Below, piece by piece: positions 32,189-39,917 of a DNA stretch of 64,000 nucleotides. The notes below the pieces were generated by a model that worked only from the letters and a program-made list of their open reading frames with translations, did no database searches and was not told where the DNA came from. Position 1 is the stretch's first letter. Each line of letters starts with the position of its first letter. The stretch is from Actinomycetospora sp. NBRC 106375 (GTDB lineage Bacteria > Actinomycetota > Actinomycetes > Mycobacteriales > Pseudonocardiaceae), in the NCBI RefSeq assembly GCF_030269665.1, contig NZ_BSTS01000001.1, positions 496,001 through 560,000 of the forward strand, written 5' to 3'. The translations under genes and the position numbers were made by a program.

Positions 32189-32627
32189 GCAGCATCGCGT
32201 CCAGCTCGACGGCGAAGCCCCGCGGCAGCGCCCGGACGCCGATCGCCGTGCGGGCGTGCTCGCCGCGCTCGCCGAACACCGACGCCAGCAGGTCCGACGC
32301 CCCGTCGATCACCGCGGGCTGGTCGACGAAGTCGTCGGTGCAGGCGACGTAGCCGCGCAGCACGAGGACCTGCGCGACGCGGTCGAGCGAGCCGACGGCG
32401 TCGCGGGCCTGGGCGAGCAGGTTGAGCGCGCACGCCCGCGCCGCGGCGTAGCCGTCGTCGACGCCGAGGTCGGCCCCGAGGCGTCCGGTGTGCCCGTCGG
32501 CGCCCTGCCCGGCGAGGTGCAGCACGTCCCCGGCCGTCGTCCAGCCGCGGTAGTGGCCGGCGGGACGCCGCAGCGGCGGGAGCTCCAGGCCCAGCTCGGC
32601 GACCCTCTCCTCCGGGGACGGTGTCAT
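32178..32627 (-). CDS. RidA family protein, candidate 2-aminomuconate deaminase
   Basis: About 149 residues of the YjgF/RidA fold: RRPAGHYRGWTTAGDVLHLA, GQGADG, then ARACALNLLAQARDAVGSLD, with Arg in the C-terminal AIGVRALPRGFAVELD. RidA proteins hydrolyse enamines/imines to ketones and ammonia, and known 2-aminomuconate deaminases of aminophenol pathways belong to this fold. Its place in an operon with aminophenol-dioxygenase-like subunits makes that the best guess. A GTG three codons upstream is an alternative start. Confidence 0.75.
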   Translation of the reverse strand: MTPSPEERVAELGLELPPLRRPAGHYRGWTTAGDVLHLAGQGADGHTGRLGADLGVDDGYAAARACALNLLAQARDAVGSLDRVAQVLVLRGYVACTDDFVDQPAVIDGASDLLASVFGERGEHARTAIGVRALPRGFAVELDAMLRVR

Positions 32628-32667
32628 CGGGTCCACTCCCGCTCCGCTCCGTGTCCCGTCACGGCGC

Positions 32668-33375
32668 TCACGGGGCCCACACCCTCCGCCGCCGGGGCTC
32701 GTCGGCCGGCAGGCCCAGCGCCCGGGCGACGCGGGCGACGGAGCCGGCCGGGTCGGTCACGTCGAAGAGCTCGGCGTTCATCCCGGCCGCGCGGGCCCCG
32801 TTGAGGTTGGCGGCGAGGTCGTCGACGAACAGGCAGCGCCCGGGGTCCTCGCCCAAGGCGTCCGCGGCGGCGCGGAAGGCCTGCGGGTCGGGCTTGAGCA
32901 CGCCCATCTTCGCCGCCTCCAGCACCCCGTCGAAGCGCGCCACCGCGGGGAAGCGCGCCGGCCAGTCGTCGCCGAACCAGTGCGCCATGTCGTTGGTGAA
33001 CGCCACGACCCGCACGCGCCCGGCGAGACGCGCGATCAGCCCGAGCACCTCGCCGCGCACGTACGAGCAGTCCCGCCACAGCGCGCCGATGTCGATGTCG
33101 GGCCGGCGCCGGGCGAGCCGGGCCCAGTAGTCGCGCTCCTGGGACTCGCCGGCCTCGACCGTCCGGTAGTCGGCGTCGACACCGGTCGGGCCGGCCGGGA
33201 AGCCGGGCACGTCCGTGGACTCGAACAGCGTCGGGATGACGACCCCGCCCATGTCGAGCAGCAGGGTGCCGCCGGCCGTCCGGGTCCGGCGCAGCGCGCG
33301 GCGGCGGGCGGCCCGGACCGGATCGGGCGGGGTGGGGTCCCCGGGCCCCGGCGGGCGGGGGGCGCAGGACGTCAC
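32668..33375 (-). CDS. HAD-like hydrolase (phosphatase candidate)
   Basis: A 235-residue HAD hydrolase. Motif I is LLLDMGGVV, in which the second Asp of the usual DxD is Gly, as in some non-phosphatase or haloacid-type members; motif II is VVAFTNDM; motif III Lys is in GVLKPDPQAF; motif IV is CLFVDDLAANLNGA. The GTG overlaps by four bases the stop of the PEP-utilising subunit, so the two proteins are made together. It may remove the phosphate that the kinase pair adds. The altered motif I leaves this uncertain. Confidence 0.75.
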   Translation of the reverse strand: MTSCAPRPPGPGDPTPPDPVRAARRRALRRTRTAGGTLLLDMGGVVIPTLFESTDVPGFPAGPTGVDADYRTVEAGESQERDYWARLARRRPDIDIGALWRDCSYVRGEVLGLIARLAGRVRVVAFTNDMAHWFGDDWPARFPAVARFDGVLEAAKMGVLKPDPQAFRAAADALGEDPGRCLFVDDLAANLNGARAAGMNAELFDVTDPAGSVARVARALGLPADEPRRRRVWAP

Positions 33376-35195
33376 GCGGGTTCCAGCACCGTCACCACGC
33401 CGGCGTTCCCGTCCACCCGGACGCGCTGGCCTGTCCGCAGCGAGGACACCGCGTTGCCGGTGCCGACGACCGCGGGCATGCCGTACTCGCGGCACACGAT
33501 CGCCGTGTGGCTCATGATCCCGCCGACGTCGGAGACGGTGGCGGCGATGCGGGCGAAGACCGGCGCCCAGGCCGGCGACGTCGCGGGGCACACCAGCACG
33601 TCGCCGGGCTGGACGTCGGGCAGCTCGGAGGGGTGGGTCACGACGCGGACCGGGCCCTCCACGATCCCGGGCGACCCGGCGGTGCCGCGCAGGGTGCCGT
33701 CGTCGCCGTCGGCGCGCAGCCACTCGGACACCGACGACGTCGTGATCCCCCACAGCATGACGGTGAACGGCTCGTCGATCTGCGACGGCGGCGGGCCGAG
33801 CGCGGGCGGCGGCTCCCAGGCCCGCAGCGCCGTGTAGATCTCACGGCGGCGGGCGATGAGCGGCCGGAGGTGGTCGGCGCCGCGCGGGCGCGACCCGACC
33901 GACCACGCCGCGACGCAGTCGTAGATCGCCTCGGCGACCTCGTAGCGGCGCAGGAAGAACATGTCCTCGGGCTCGTCGACCTCGCCCATCGCGGCGAGCG
34001 CCCGCGAGAGCTCGTGGGACTTGGCCCAGAACGTCGCCCACATCCAGTGCTCGATGTAGAGCACGTGCTCCTCGATGAACGCGAACACCTGCCGGGCGAG
34101 GCCGACGGTGTCGTCGAACGTGGCGCGGTCGGCGTCGGAGAGCAGCTCGCGGTAGCCCGCGGTGATGCGGTCGCGCTCGGCGAGCACCTCGTCGGTCGGC
34201 CGGTCGATCGACTCGCCGTCGGTGAGCCGGCGCAGGTACTCGCGGACCGACGCCAGCGGGATGTCCGGCTGGTCGGCCCAGGTCGGGTACGTGTGGTAGC
34301 CGCCGGGGTGGCCGGGGTCGGTGTTGATGAGGAACCACGGGTCGGCCGTGCGCTCCCAGTCGGCGACCCACTCGGCGCCGGCAGCGTCCTCCCGCAGGGA
34401 CGCGAACAGCGTCGCGGCGTCCTCGGTGCCCGACAGCCGGTCGCCCAGCCCGAGGCGCTGGGCCTCCTTGGCGAGGCGCTTGAGCTCGTCGTCGGGCCGG
34501 TAGAGCTCGACCCGCAGCCCGCCGACCATCCGGGAGATCGACTGGTCGGAGATGTCCGGGAACGCCTGGCGGCACATCGCGAAGAACGTCAGGTAGGCCG
34601 CGTAGCCGATGTTGAGCAGCTCGAAGTGGTACTGGTACGTCTCGTACATCGTCAGCACGAGCCGGTCGAAGTCCCGGATCATCCGGAAGCCGGCCGAGTG
34701 CCCGACGTGGTCGAACACGGTGCTCTCGGGCTCGAGGTCGGGCAGCGGGTCGAAGCGCATCGCCCGGATCTCGGCGAGCTTCGCGGTGACCTTCTCCTTC
34801 CACTCCGCGTAGATCGCGTCCCAGCGCTCGTAGTAGTGCCCGGCGCGGCGGCCGAACTCCTCGGCGCGGGCGGCGACGTCGTCGGGCGGCGCGGCGACGG
34901 GGGTGACGTAGAGGCGCCCGTTGAGGATGCGCTGGTCGACGCCGAAGGCCGGCGGCATCGCGAAGATCCGCGTGTTGAAGGCGCCGAGCGCCTGCCACCA
35001 GCACTCGCACTGGATCTCGTCGTACGGGTGCAGGACGTCGGGGTGGTGCAGCCGGTCGGCGAACCAGAACCGGCCCTCGTCCAGCTCGCGCCGCTCGGGC
35101 CCGAACAGGTGGTACCAGTCGTACATCGACTCCCAGCCCTCGGCGCCGGCCGGGGTCTCGATGTCGAACGGGCTCGGGAAACGGTCAGCCACCAT
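33372..35195 (-). CDS. PEP-utilising enzyme subunit, phenylphosphate synthase-like (pair A)
   Basis: A 607-residue protein. Residues ~500-600 form the PEP-synthase mobile phosphohistidine domain: GDVLVCPATSPAWAPVF, then VGGIMSHTAIVCREYGMP with phospho-acceptor His563. The long helical N-terminal part (1-~490) matches the ~70-kDa subunit of phenylphosphate synthase rather than the PEP barrel of PEP synthase. With the ATP-binding partner encoded just upstream, it should transfer phosphate from ATP to a phenol-type hydroxyl. It is embedded in the microcompartment operon and overlaps both neighbours. Confidence 0.8.
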   Translation of the reverse strand: MVADRFPSPFDIETPAGAEGWESMYDWYHLFGPERRELDEGRFWFADRLHHPDVLHPYDEIQCECWWQALGAFNTRIFAMPPAFGVDQRILNGRLYVTPVAAPPDDVAARAEEFGRRAGHYYERWDAIYAEWKEKVTAKLAEIRAMRFDPLPDLEPESTVFDHVGHSAGFRMIRDFDRLVLTMYETYQYHFELLNIGYAAYLTFFAMCRQAFPDISDQSISRMVGGLRVELYRPDDELKRLAKEAQRLGLGDRLSGTEDAATLFASLREDAAGAEWVADWERTADPWFLINTDPGHPGGYHTYPTWADQPDIPLASVREYLRRLTDGESIDRPTDEVLAERDRITAGYRELLSDADRATFDDTVGLARQVFAFIEEHVLYIEHWMWATFWAKSHELSRALAAMGEVDEPEDMFFLRRYEVAEAIYDCVAAWSVGSRPRGADHLRPLIARRREIYTALRAWEPPPALGPPPSQIDEPFTVMLWGITTSSVSEWLRADGDDGTLRGTAGSPGIVEGPVRVVTHPSELPDVQPGDVLVCPATSPAWAPVFARIAATVSDVGGIMSHTAIVCREYGMPAVVGTGNAVSSLRTGQRVRVDGNAGVVTVLEPA

Positions 35196-36294
35196 GGTCG
35201 GGCGTCCCTTCGTGCGGTGGGGCGGCGGAGGCGCCCCGGGTCAGCGTGGCCAGCACGGCCGAGAGCGCGGAGCCGGAGCCCGACGGAGCGGCCGCGCGGG
35301 GGGCGCGGGCGCTCCAGACGGTCTCGGGGCGGGTCTGCAGCAGCTGAACGCGCGCGGGTCCGCCCGGCTCGGCGACGGCGAACTCGCCGTCCTGCGGCAC
35401 GCCCGCGGACCGCTCGACGCGCCGGGCGAGCTCGAGCAGCTCGGCGAGCTCGGCGTCGTCGAGACACGGCTCGTCCCGCCGGTCGGCGGGGACGTCGACC
35501 TCGACGGTGCCCGGGTGCTCGGCGGAGCGCACGAGCGAGCGCTCCTTCGTCGCGATCTCCCGGCGCACGACCTCGCCGCTGATCTTGTCGATGACGAACC
35601 GGTCCGGGGTCACCGCGCCCGAGACCAGCGGCTCCCCCAGCCCCCACACGGCCTCGCAGACCACCGTCGAGCGGTCCCCGTTCGCCGGGTTGAGCGTCAT
35701 GAACACCCCGGCCGCGCGCGCCGGGACCATCTCCTGGACGACCACGGCCATCGCCCCGGCCGCGCCGAGTCCCGCGTGCGCCCGGTACGACACGGCCCGC
35801 GCCGTGTAGAGGCTCGCCCAGCACCGGCACACCGCGTCGGCGACGGCGTCCCGGCCGCGCAGCTCGAGGTACGTGTCGTGCTCGCCGGCGTACGAGGCGC
35901 CGGCCGCGTCCTCGCCGACCGCGGACGAGCGCACGGCGACCCGGCAGATGCCGCCGGCGAGCTCGTCGTAGGCCGTGCGCACCGCGTCGAGCACCGGACC
36001 GGCGGCCACCGCGCGCAGCAGGCGCGCCCGGGTCGTGGACGCCGCGCGTTCGACGACGTCGATCGGGGCGTCGGGCGGGAGGTCGCGCAGCGGCGCCTCG
36101 ACGGTGTCGACGGTGCCCGCGGCGTCGGTGAGCGCCGCCCGGAAGGCGTCGGTGGTGACGACGAACCCGCACGGCACCCGGACCCCGAGGTCGACGAGCC
36201 GGTGCAGCCCGGCGCCCTTGCCGCCGACGGTGTCGGGGTCGCCGGCGGCCGCGTCGCCGAGCGGCACCACCCAGTCCCCGCTCACGGCCACCAC
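35185..36294 (-). CDS. PEP/pyruvate-binding (ATP-grasp) subunit, phenylphosphate synthase-like (pair A)
   Basis: A 369-residue protein matching the N-terminal ATP-binding half of PEP synthase: VGGKGAGLHRLVDLGVRVP, CRVAVRSSAVGEDAAGASYA, CRCWASLYTARAVSYR, QEMVPARAAGVFMTLNP and VQLLQTRPET. It corresponds to the ~40-kDa subunit of phenylphosphate synthase. The C terminus adds a Pro/Gly/Ser linker and then SALSAVLATLTRG (~342-354), a short amphipathic helix like microcompartment encapsulation peptides. It overlaps the partner subunit by 11 bases and lies 58 bases after the shell gene block. Confidence 0.8.
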   Translation of the reverse strand: MVAVSGDWVVPLGDAAAGDPDTVGGKGAGLHRLVDLGVRVPCGFVVTTDAFRAALTDAAGTVDTVEAPLRDLPPDAPIDVVERAASTTRARLLRAVAAGPVLDAVRTAYDELAGGICRVAVRSSAVGEDAAGASYAGEHDTYLELRGRDAVADAVCRCWASLYTARAVSYRAHAGLGAAGAMAVVVQEMVPARAAGVFMTLNPANGDRSTVVCEAVWGLGEPLVSGAVTPDRFVIDKISGEVVRREIATKERSLVRSAEHPGTVEVDVPADRRDEPCLDDAELAELLELARRVERSAGVPQDGEFAVAEPGGPARVQLLQTRPETVWSARAPRAAAPSGSGSALSAVLATLTRGASAAPPHEGTPDHGG

Positions 36295-36352
36295 CGCCGA
36301 CGGCGACGCGGTGCGACGAAGGAGCGACCGCGGCGGCGGTCGTTGCGGGGGC

Positions 36353-36598
36353 TCATGGGCTGTCCCACCCGGCGACGAGCGCGACGACGGCGGCGTCGAC
36401 GCAGCTGCGTCCGGTCACCGCCGCGGCGGCCTCGTCGGTCGCGACGAGCACCGTCGTCCCGGTGCCGGCGTCGAGCAGGTCGACCGCGACGCGCTTAGCC
36501 CCCGACTCCGGGTCGCGGACGACGACCATGCGCGCGCCGCCGAGCCCGTCGACCTCGCGCTCGGACCACACGCGTCCGACGACCTCGCCGAGGATCAC
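36353..36598 (-). CDS. EutN/CcmL-type microcompartment vertex protein (BMC-P)
   Basis: An 81-residue protein with the BMC-P pattern: ILGEVVGRVWSEREVDGLGG at the N terminus, RVAVDLLDAGTGTTVLVATD in the middle, and a C-terminal CVDAAVVALVAGW. Pentamers of this fold cap the vertices of polyhedral microcompartments. The GTG start overlaps the stop of the upstream BMC-H gene. It is the only vertex protein in the window. Confidence 0.85.
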   Translation of the reverse strand: MILGEVVGRVWSEREVDGLGGARMVVVRDPESGAKRVAVDLLDAGTGTTVLVATDEAAAAVTGRSCVDAAVVALVAGWDSP

Positions 36599-36927
36599 TG
36601 TCCCGACCCAGACGCCTCGATCGCGCGGGCGAGCCGCTCGGAGCTCCCGTTCTCGAGCAGGCCGACCGACACCCCGTGCGGCTTCGGGTAGACCTGCGCC
36701 GCGCGCAGCTCGCCGTACTGCTCGATCGCCGCCGACCCGGCGTTGATCGCCTGCCGGACCGCGGCGAGCGGCCCCCGGACGGCGGCGGCGAGGTAGCCGC
36801 TGCTGACCCGCTCGACGGCCACGGTCTCGACGTCGGCGGTCTTCATCATCGCCTCGATCCCCGCCGCGAGCGCCACCACGCCGCGCGTCTCGAGGATCCC
36901 GATGGCGCCCGCACCCCGCTCAGCCAT
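36595..36927 (-). CDS. BMC-H shell protein 1
   Basis: A 110-residue single BMC domain: GAIGILETRGVVALAAGIEA, MKTADVETVAVERVSSGYLA, then VRGPLAAVRQAINAG. Hexamers of this fold tile the shell facets. The segment between strand 2 and helix 2 (VSSGYL) lines the central pore and differs from the other shell protein here, suggesting different pore selectivity. A C-terminal extension (VYPKPHGVSVGLLENGSSER) follows the core. It lies four bases after the other BMC-H gene. Confidence 0.9.
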   Translation of the reverse strand: MAERGAGAIGILETRGVVALAAGIEAMMKTADVETVAVERVSSGYLAAAVRGPLAAVRQAINAGSAAIEQYGELRAAQVYPKPHGVSVGLLENGSSERLARAIEASGSGQ

Positions 36928-36931
36928 CGCT

Positions 36932-37222
36932 CTAGCTCCCCACCATCGACAGGTCGCCGGCCAGGGCCTGGACCGGCGTGCACGGGCTCGCGAACACGAT
37001 CGACTTCACCGCGCGCCCGGACACCGCGCGCGCGACCTCCTCGCCCACCTCGACGGCCTCCTCGACCGTGGCGAGGTCGCCGGTGACCGCCACCGCGACC
37101 AGCCCGCCGCCGAGCCGGACGGCCCCGCGGACCTCGACCTCGGTCGCCTTCACCATCGCGTCGACCGCGTCGAACACGGGCACGAAGCCCTCGGCCTCGA
37201 TGAACCCCACTGCCCGTGCCAT
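36932..37222 (-). CDS. BMC-H shell protein 2
   Basis: A 96-residue single BMC domain: ARAVGFIEAEGFVPVFDAVD, MVKATEVEVRGAVRLGGGLV, AVTGDLATVEEAVEVGEEVA. The pore-lining loop reads RLGGGL. The ATG overlaps the stop of the dioxygenase alpha subunit (ATGA), so shell and enzyme are co-translated. With the second BMC-H and the BMC-P it is enough for a minimal shell; no BMC-T trimer gene is in the window. Confidence 0.9.
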   Translation of the reverse strand: MARAVGFIEAEGFVPVFDAVDAMVKATEVEVRGAVRLGGGLVAVAVTGDLATVEEAVEVGEEVARAVSGRAVKSIVFASPCTPVQALAGDLSMVGS

Positions 37223-38034
37223 CAGCTCTCTCCCCACCAGACGACTGCTGCTCCCGTGCCCCACACCGGCCCGTAGGCCAGGACCTCGCCGGGCCGGTCC
37301 ACCGTGCCGCTGCCGGCGAGGAACGCGAACGCCCGGAACTGGCTGTCGGCCTGCGCCGCCGCCGCGAACTCCTCGCGCATCCCGAGCACGGCCTCGCGGT
37401 CGCCGGTGCGGATCGCGTCGAGCACCTTGCGGTTCCACCGGTCGTGCTCGGGCTCGACGCGGTCCTCGGAGGGGCGGATCCAGCGCGGCGTGAGGCCGGA
37501 CGACAGCCCGCTCACCGCGACGACGCCGAGTCGACGCCCGAGCCCCGACGCCGCCCGCACGCCGGTGGCGGCGACCGCGGCCATGGCCGAGGGGTCGGCG
37601 TAGAGGTTGCAGGAGACCTGGGCCCAGCGGCCCTGGTGCCGCGGGTCGAGCAGCCGCGACGCGACGACGCTGCCGGTGTCGACCGGGAACCCGTCGTAGC
37701 GCGTCCGCCGGGCCTGCATGCCCGCGGCGTCGATCGCGTCGGCCCAGGCGTGCGCCAGCTCGACGTCCATCGCGAGGTCGTGGTCGAGGTGGCCGTAGTC
37801 GTAGGCGTACCAGTTCTCGTCGGTGCGCCGGCCGCGCAGACGGTCGTCGCACTGCACCTGGTGGCCGAGCACGGTGAACCACTGCGTCGAGAGCAGCAGG
37901 ACGGTGTCGACGCCGGCGGCACGCAGGCGGTCGCCGACGGTGCGGGTGGCCGCGGCCAGCTCGGCCCAGCTCCCGGCGGGGTCGCCGGCCAGGAGGTGGG
38001 GCATGGCGGGGACGAGGGCGGCGGGCGGGGCCAT
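37222..38034 (-). CDS. LigB-type extradiol dioxygenase, non-catalytic alpha-like subunit
   Basis: A 270-residue class III extradiol dioxygenase fold (VPAMPHLLAGDPAGSWAELA, then YDYGHLDHDLAMDVELAHAW, with the C-terminal LAYGPVWGTGAA). The second iron-ligand position, SPHW in catalytic subunits, reads STQW, so the iron site is probably lost. This matches 2-aminophenol 1,6-dioxygenases, whose alpha subunit is an inactive paralogue of the beta subunit. It is encoded directly after the beta-like subunit (ATGA overlap) and before the shell genes. Confidence 0.8.
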   Translation of the reverse strand: MAPPAALVPAMPHLLAGDPAGSWAELAAATRTVGDRLRAAGVDTVLLLSTQWFTVLGHQVQCDDRLRGRRTDENWYAYDYGHLDHDLAMDVELAHAWADAIDAAGMQARRTRYDGFPVDTGSVVASRLLDPRHQGRWAQVSCNLYADPSAMAAVAATGVRAASGLGRRLGVVAVSGLSSGLTPRWIRPSEDRVEPEHDRWNRKVLDAIRTGDREAVLGMREEFAAAAQADSQFRAFAFLAGSGTVDRPGEVLAYGPVWGTGAAVVWWGES

Positions 38035-39014
38035 CAGGGCACCCACTCCACGACGGCGTTCCCGGTGGCGATGACCGTGCCGTAGGCGAGCACGTCGCCG
38101 GCGATCGCGGGCCAGCCCATGGCCGCCATCAGCCACGTGAGGCTGCCGGCCTTGGTCTCCGACGAGGTGGCCTCGATGTGCGCGGGCACGGCCTGCTTCA
38201 ACCGCGACGTCGGGCCCTCGCGGATCGTCTGCAGCAGCTCCATGTCGCCCGCGTACTGGGCGTGGTCGAACGGCCGCTCGACGCCCATGTCCTCGGGGAG
38301 CTCCGGCTCGCTGTCCCAGTGGAGGTGGGACAGCGAGTTGGACGCGAGCAGCACGGCGCGGCGTCCCGTCCGCTCGATCGCCTTCCGCGTCGCCTCCCCC
38401 AGCGTCTCCATCTCGGCGAGCGAGGCGTCGGAGTAGTAGTACGGGTTGTTGTTGGCCGAGAGCGAGACGACCGGCAGGTCCCAGTCGGGGTTGGCGAGGT
38501 GCAGCGCGCCGATCGTCGCGTAGTCGACCCGCACCCCCTCCTCGCGCAGCCCGCTGGTGACCAGCCCGGCCTTCGCGCCCTCCTCGACGACCGCCTCGGC
38601 GAGCTCGACGTCGGTGCGGAAGTCGTAGTGGTAGCGGAACAGGTGCGGGAAGATCGGCTCGACCGAGACGCCGCGGGGGTTCGGCACGCAGTTGACGTGG
38701 TGGCCGACCATGGTGATCCAGTGCGGGGCGTGCACCACGAGCACGTCCGGCCGGTGGGCGCGGAGCCGCTTCCGCAGCTCCTCGTAGCCCCAGCGCAGCA
38801 CCTCCCAGCCGCCGGTGGAGCGCGGCTCGTTCTGCGGAGGGTTCTCGGCGTAGACGAGGTGCGGCGGGTGCGGGGCGAGGTAGCCGGCGACGATGCCGCC
38901 GCGCCCCGTCTCCCCCGGTCGCCGGGCGGGAGCGGGCGCCGTCGCCGCGGTGCGCTCCGCCCGCCGTGACGCCGACCGGCCGCTGCCGGCCGTGACGTGG
39001 AACACCCGACCCAT
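38034..39014 (-). CDS. LigB-type extradiol dioxygenase, catalytic beta-like subunit (2-aminophenol dioxygenase-like)
   Basis: A 326-residue class III extradiol dioxygenase. Expected iron ligands are present: His in YLAPHPPHL, His in VHAPHWITM, and a Glu in HIEATSSETKAGSLTW. The pair order and the inactive paralogue next door point to 2-aminophenol 1,6-dioxygenase, which opens the aromatic ring. A ~40-residue Arg/Ala/Pro-rich extension precedes the domain; the start is supported by a TAGCGT -10 box eight bases upstream (leaderless). It is the first gene of the microcompartment operon. Confidence 0.8.
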   Translation of the reverse strand: MGRVFHVTAGSGRSASRRAERTAATAPAPARRPGETGRGGIVAGYLAPHPPHLVYAENPPQNEPRSTGGWEVLRWGYEELRKRLRAHRPDVLVVHAPHWITMVGHHVNCVPNPRGVSVEPIFPHLFRYHYDFRTDVELAEAVVEEGAKAGLVTSGLREEGVRVDYATIGALHLANPDWDLPVVSLSANNNPYYYSDASLAEMETLGEATRKAIERTGRRAVLLASNSLSHLHWDSEPELPEDMGVERPFDHAQYAGDMELLQTIREGPTSRLKQAVPAHIEATSSETKAGSLTWLMAAMGWPAIAGDVLAYGTVIATGNAVVEWVP

Positions 39015-39022
39015 GCCGGCGC

Positions 39023-39028
39023 ACGCTA
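39023..39028 (-). promoter_or_regulatory. -10 box of the microcompartment operon (leaderless)
   Basis: TAGCGT on the minus strand, eight bases before the ATG at 39014, with GTGACG (39045-39050) sixteen bases further as a possible -35. The divergent IclR gene begins at 39109, so the regulator probably acts in this 94-base interval. Confidence 0.5.
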
Positions 39029-39108
39029 GGGAGCGCCGCCGTCCGTCACCCAGGCCGCCGTCCCGCGGTGCTGGACACCGCCTTCCGGGGCCGAGGAAGC
39101 TCCACCGG

Positions 39109-39843
39109 GTGACGGTGGCGGCGGTGAGCAAGTCGGCGCTGCTGCTGCGCGCGTTCGGGCCGGGCAGCGACGTGCTCTCCACCCGGGCGCTCGCCGAGCG
39201 CACCGGCATCCCCCGCAGCACCGTCCACGTCCTGGCCACGACCCTCGCCGACGAGGGCCTGCTCGAGACGGTGCCCCGGCGGGGCTGGCGGCTCGGACCG
39301 CTGCTGGTCGGCCTCGCGGGGCAGATCATCGAGCGCACCGGGCTCGTCGCGGCGGTGGAGGGCGGCCTCGGCGGCCTGTGCCGCGTCGCCGGGCAGGAGG
39401 TCCACGTCGGGCAGCTCGTCGGCGGCTGGACGGTCTACCTGCACCGGGAGACCGGGCCGCTGCGGACGCCGATGGACAACCGCGTCGGCCTGCGCGCGCC
39501 GGCCTGGCGCGGCGGCTGCGGCAAGGCGGCGCTCTCGCGGTTGTCGGCGGCGGAGACGGACGCGCGCATCGATCGGCTGTGCCGCGACGAGGACCTCGCC
39601 CCGCCCGACCGCGCGACCCTGCACGCCGAGCTCGACGCCGCCCGGCGAGCGGGCTTCCTCGTCAGCTCGGCGTTCCAGGCCGGGCGCACCTCGGTCGCCG
39701 CGGCCGTGGTCGACGCCGACGGCCGCCCGGTCGGCGGGCTCTCGGTCGCCGGCCCGACGCCGCTGTTCTCCCGCGCGGTCCTCGCCCGGGCCGCGGAGGA
39801 CGTCGTCACCGCCGCGGCGCGGGCCGGGCGGCAGCTGGTCTGA
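39109..39843 (+). CDS. IclR-family transcriptional regulator
   Basis: A 244-residue regulator from a GTG with GAGGAAG upstream. The winged helix-turn-helix is [15 protein letters not shown], then [20 protein letters not shown]; the C-terminal effector domain contains [20 protein letters not shown] and [15 protein letters not shown]. It lies between the shell operon (divergent) and the aldehyde dehydrogenase/aldolase genes (same direction), so it is the likely switch for both. The effector is presumably a pathway aromatic or ring-cleavage product. Confidence 0.85.
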   Translation: MTVAAVSKSALLLRAFGPGSDVLSTRALAERTGIPRSTVHVLATTLADEGLLETVPRRGWRLGPLLVGLAGQIIERTGLVAAVEGGLGGLCRVAGQEVHVGQLVGGWTVYLHRETGPLRTPMDNRVGLRAPAWRGGCGKAALSRLSAAETDARIDRLCRDEDLAPPDRATLHAELDAARRAGFLVSSAFQAGRTSVAAAVVDADGRPVGGLSVAGPTPLFSRAVLARAAEDVVTAAARAGRQLV

Positions 39844-39869
39844 TCCCGCGTCCCGCTGTCCCGTCCGGC

Positions 39870-39885
39870 GGAACGCTGCGGTTCC
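39870..39885 (+). promoter_or_regulatory. IclR-type operator candidate
   Basis: GGAAC-N6-GTTCC, 33 bases upstream of the acetaldehyde dehydrogenase ATG, close to the GGAA...TTCC symmetry known for IclR proteins. The adjacent IclR gene is the obvious candidate binder. Confidence 0.35.
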
Positions 39886-39917
39886 CGGGTACCGGTGAGC
39901 GGTGTCACTCTGCGGGC

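Noticed and set aside
33372..36294. A single PEP synthase split by mutation
   Set aside because: Both pairs in the window have the same split and overlap cleanly, and the large subunit lacks the PEP-binding barrel order of PEP synthase, so the split is ancestral.
36353..37222. Carboxysome or propanediol/ethanolamine microcompartment
   Set aside because: No RuBisCO, carbonic anhydrase, diol dehydratase or ammonia lyase is present. The neighbours are ring-cleavage and aldolase enzymes.
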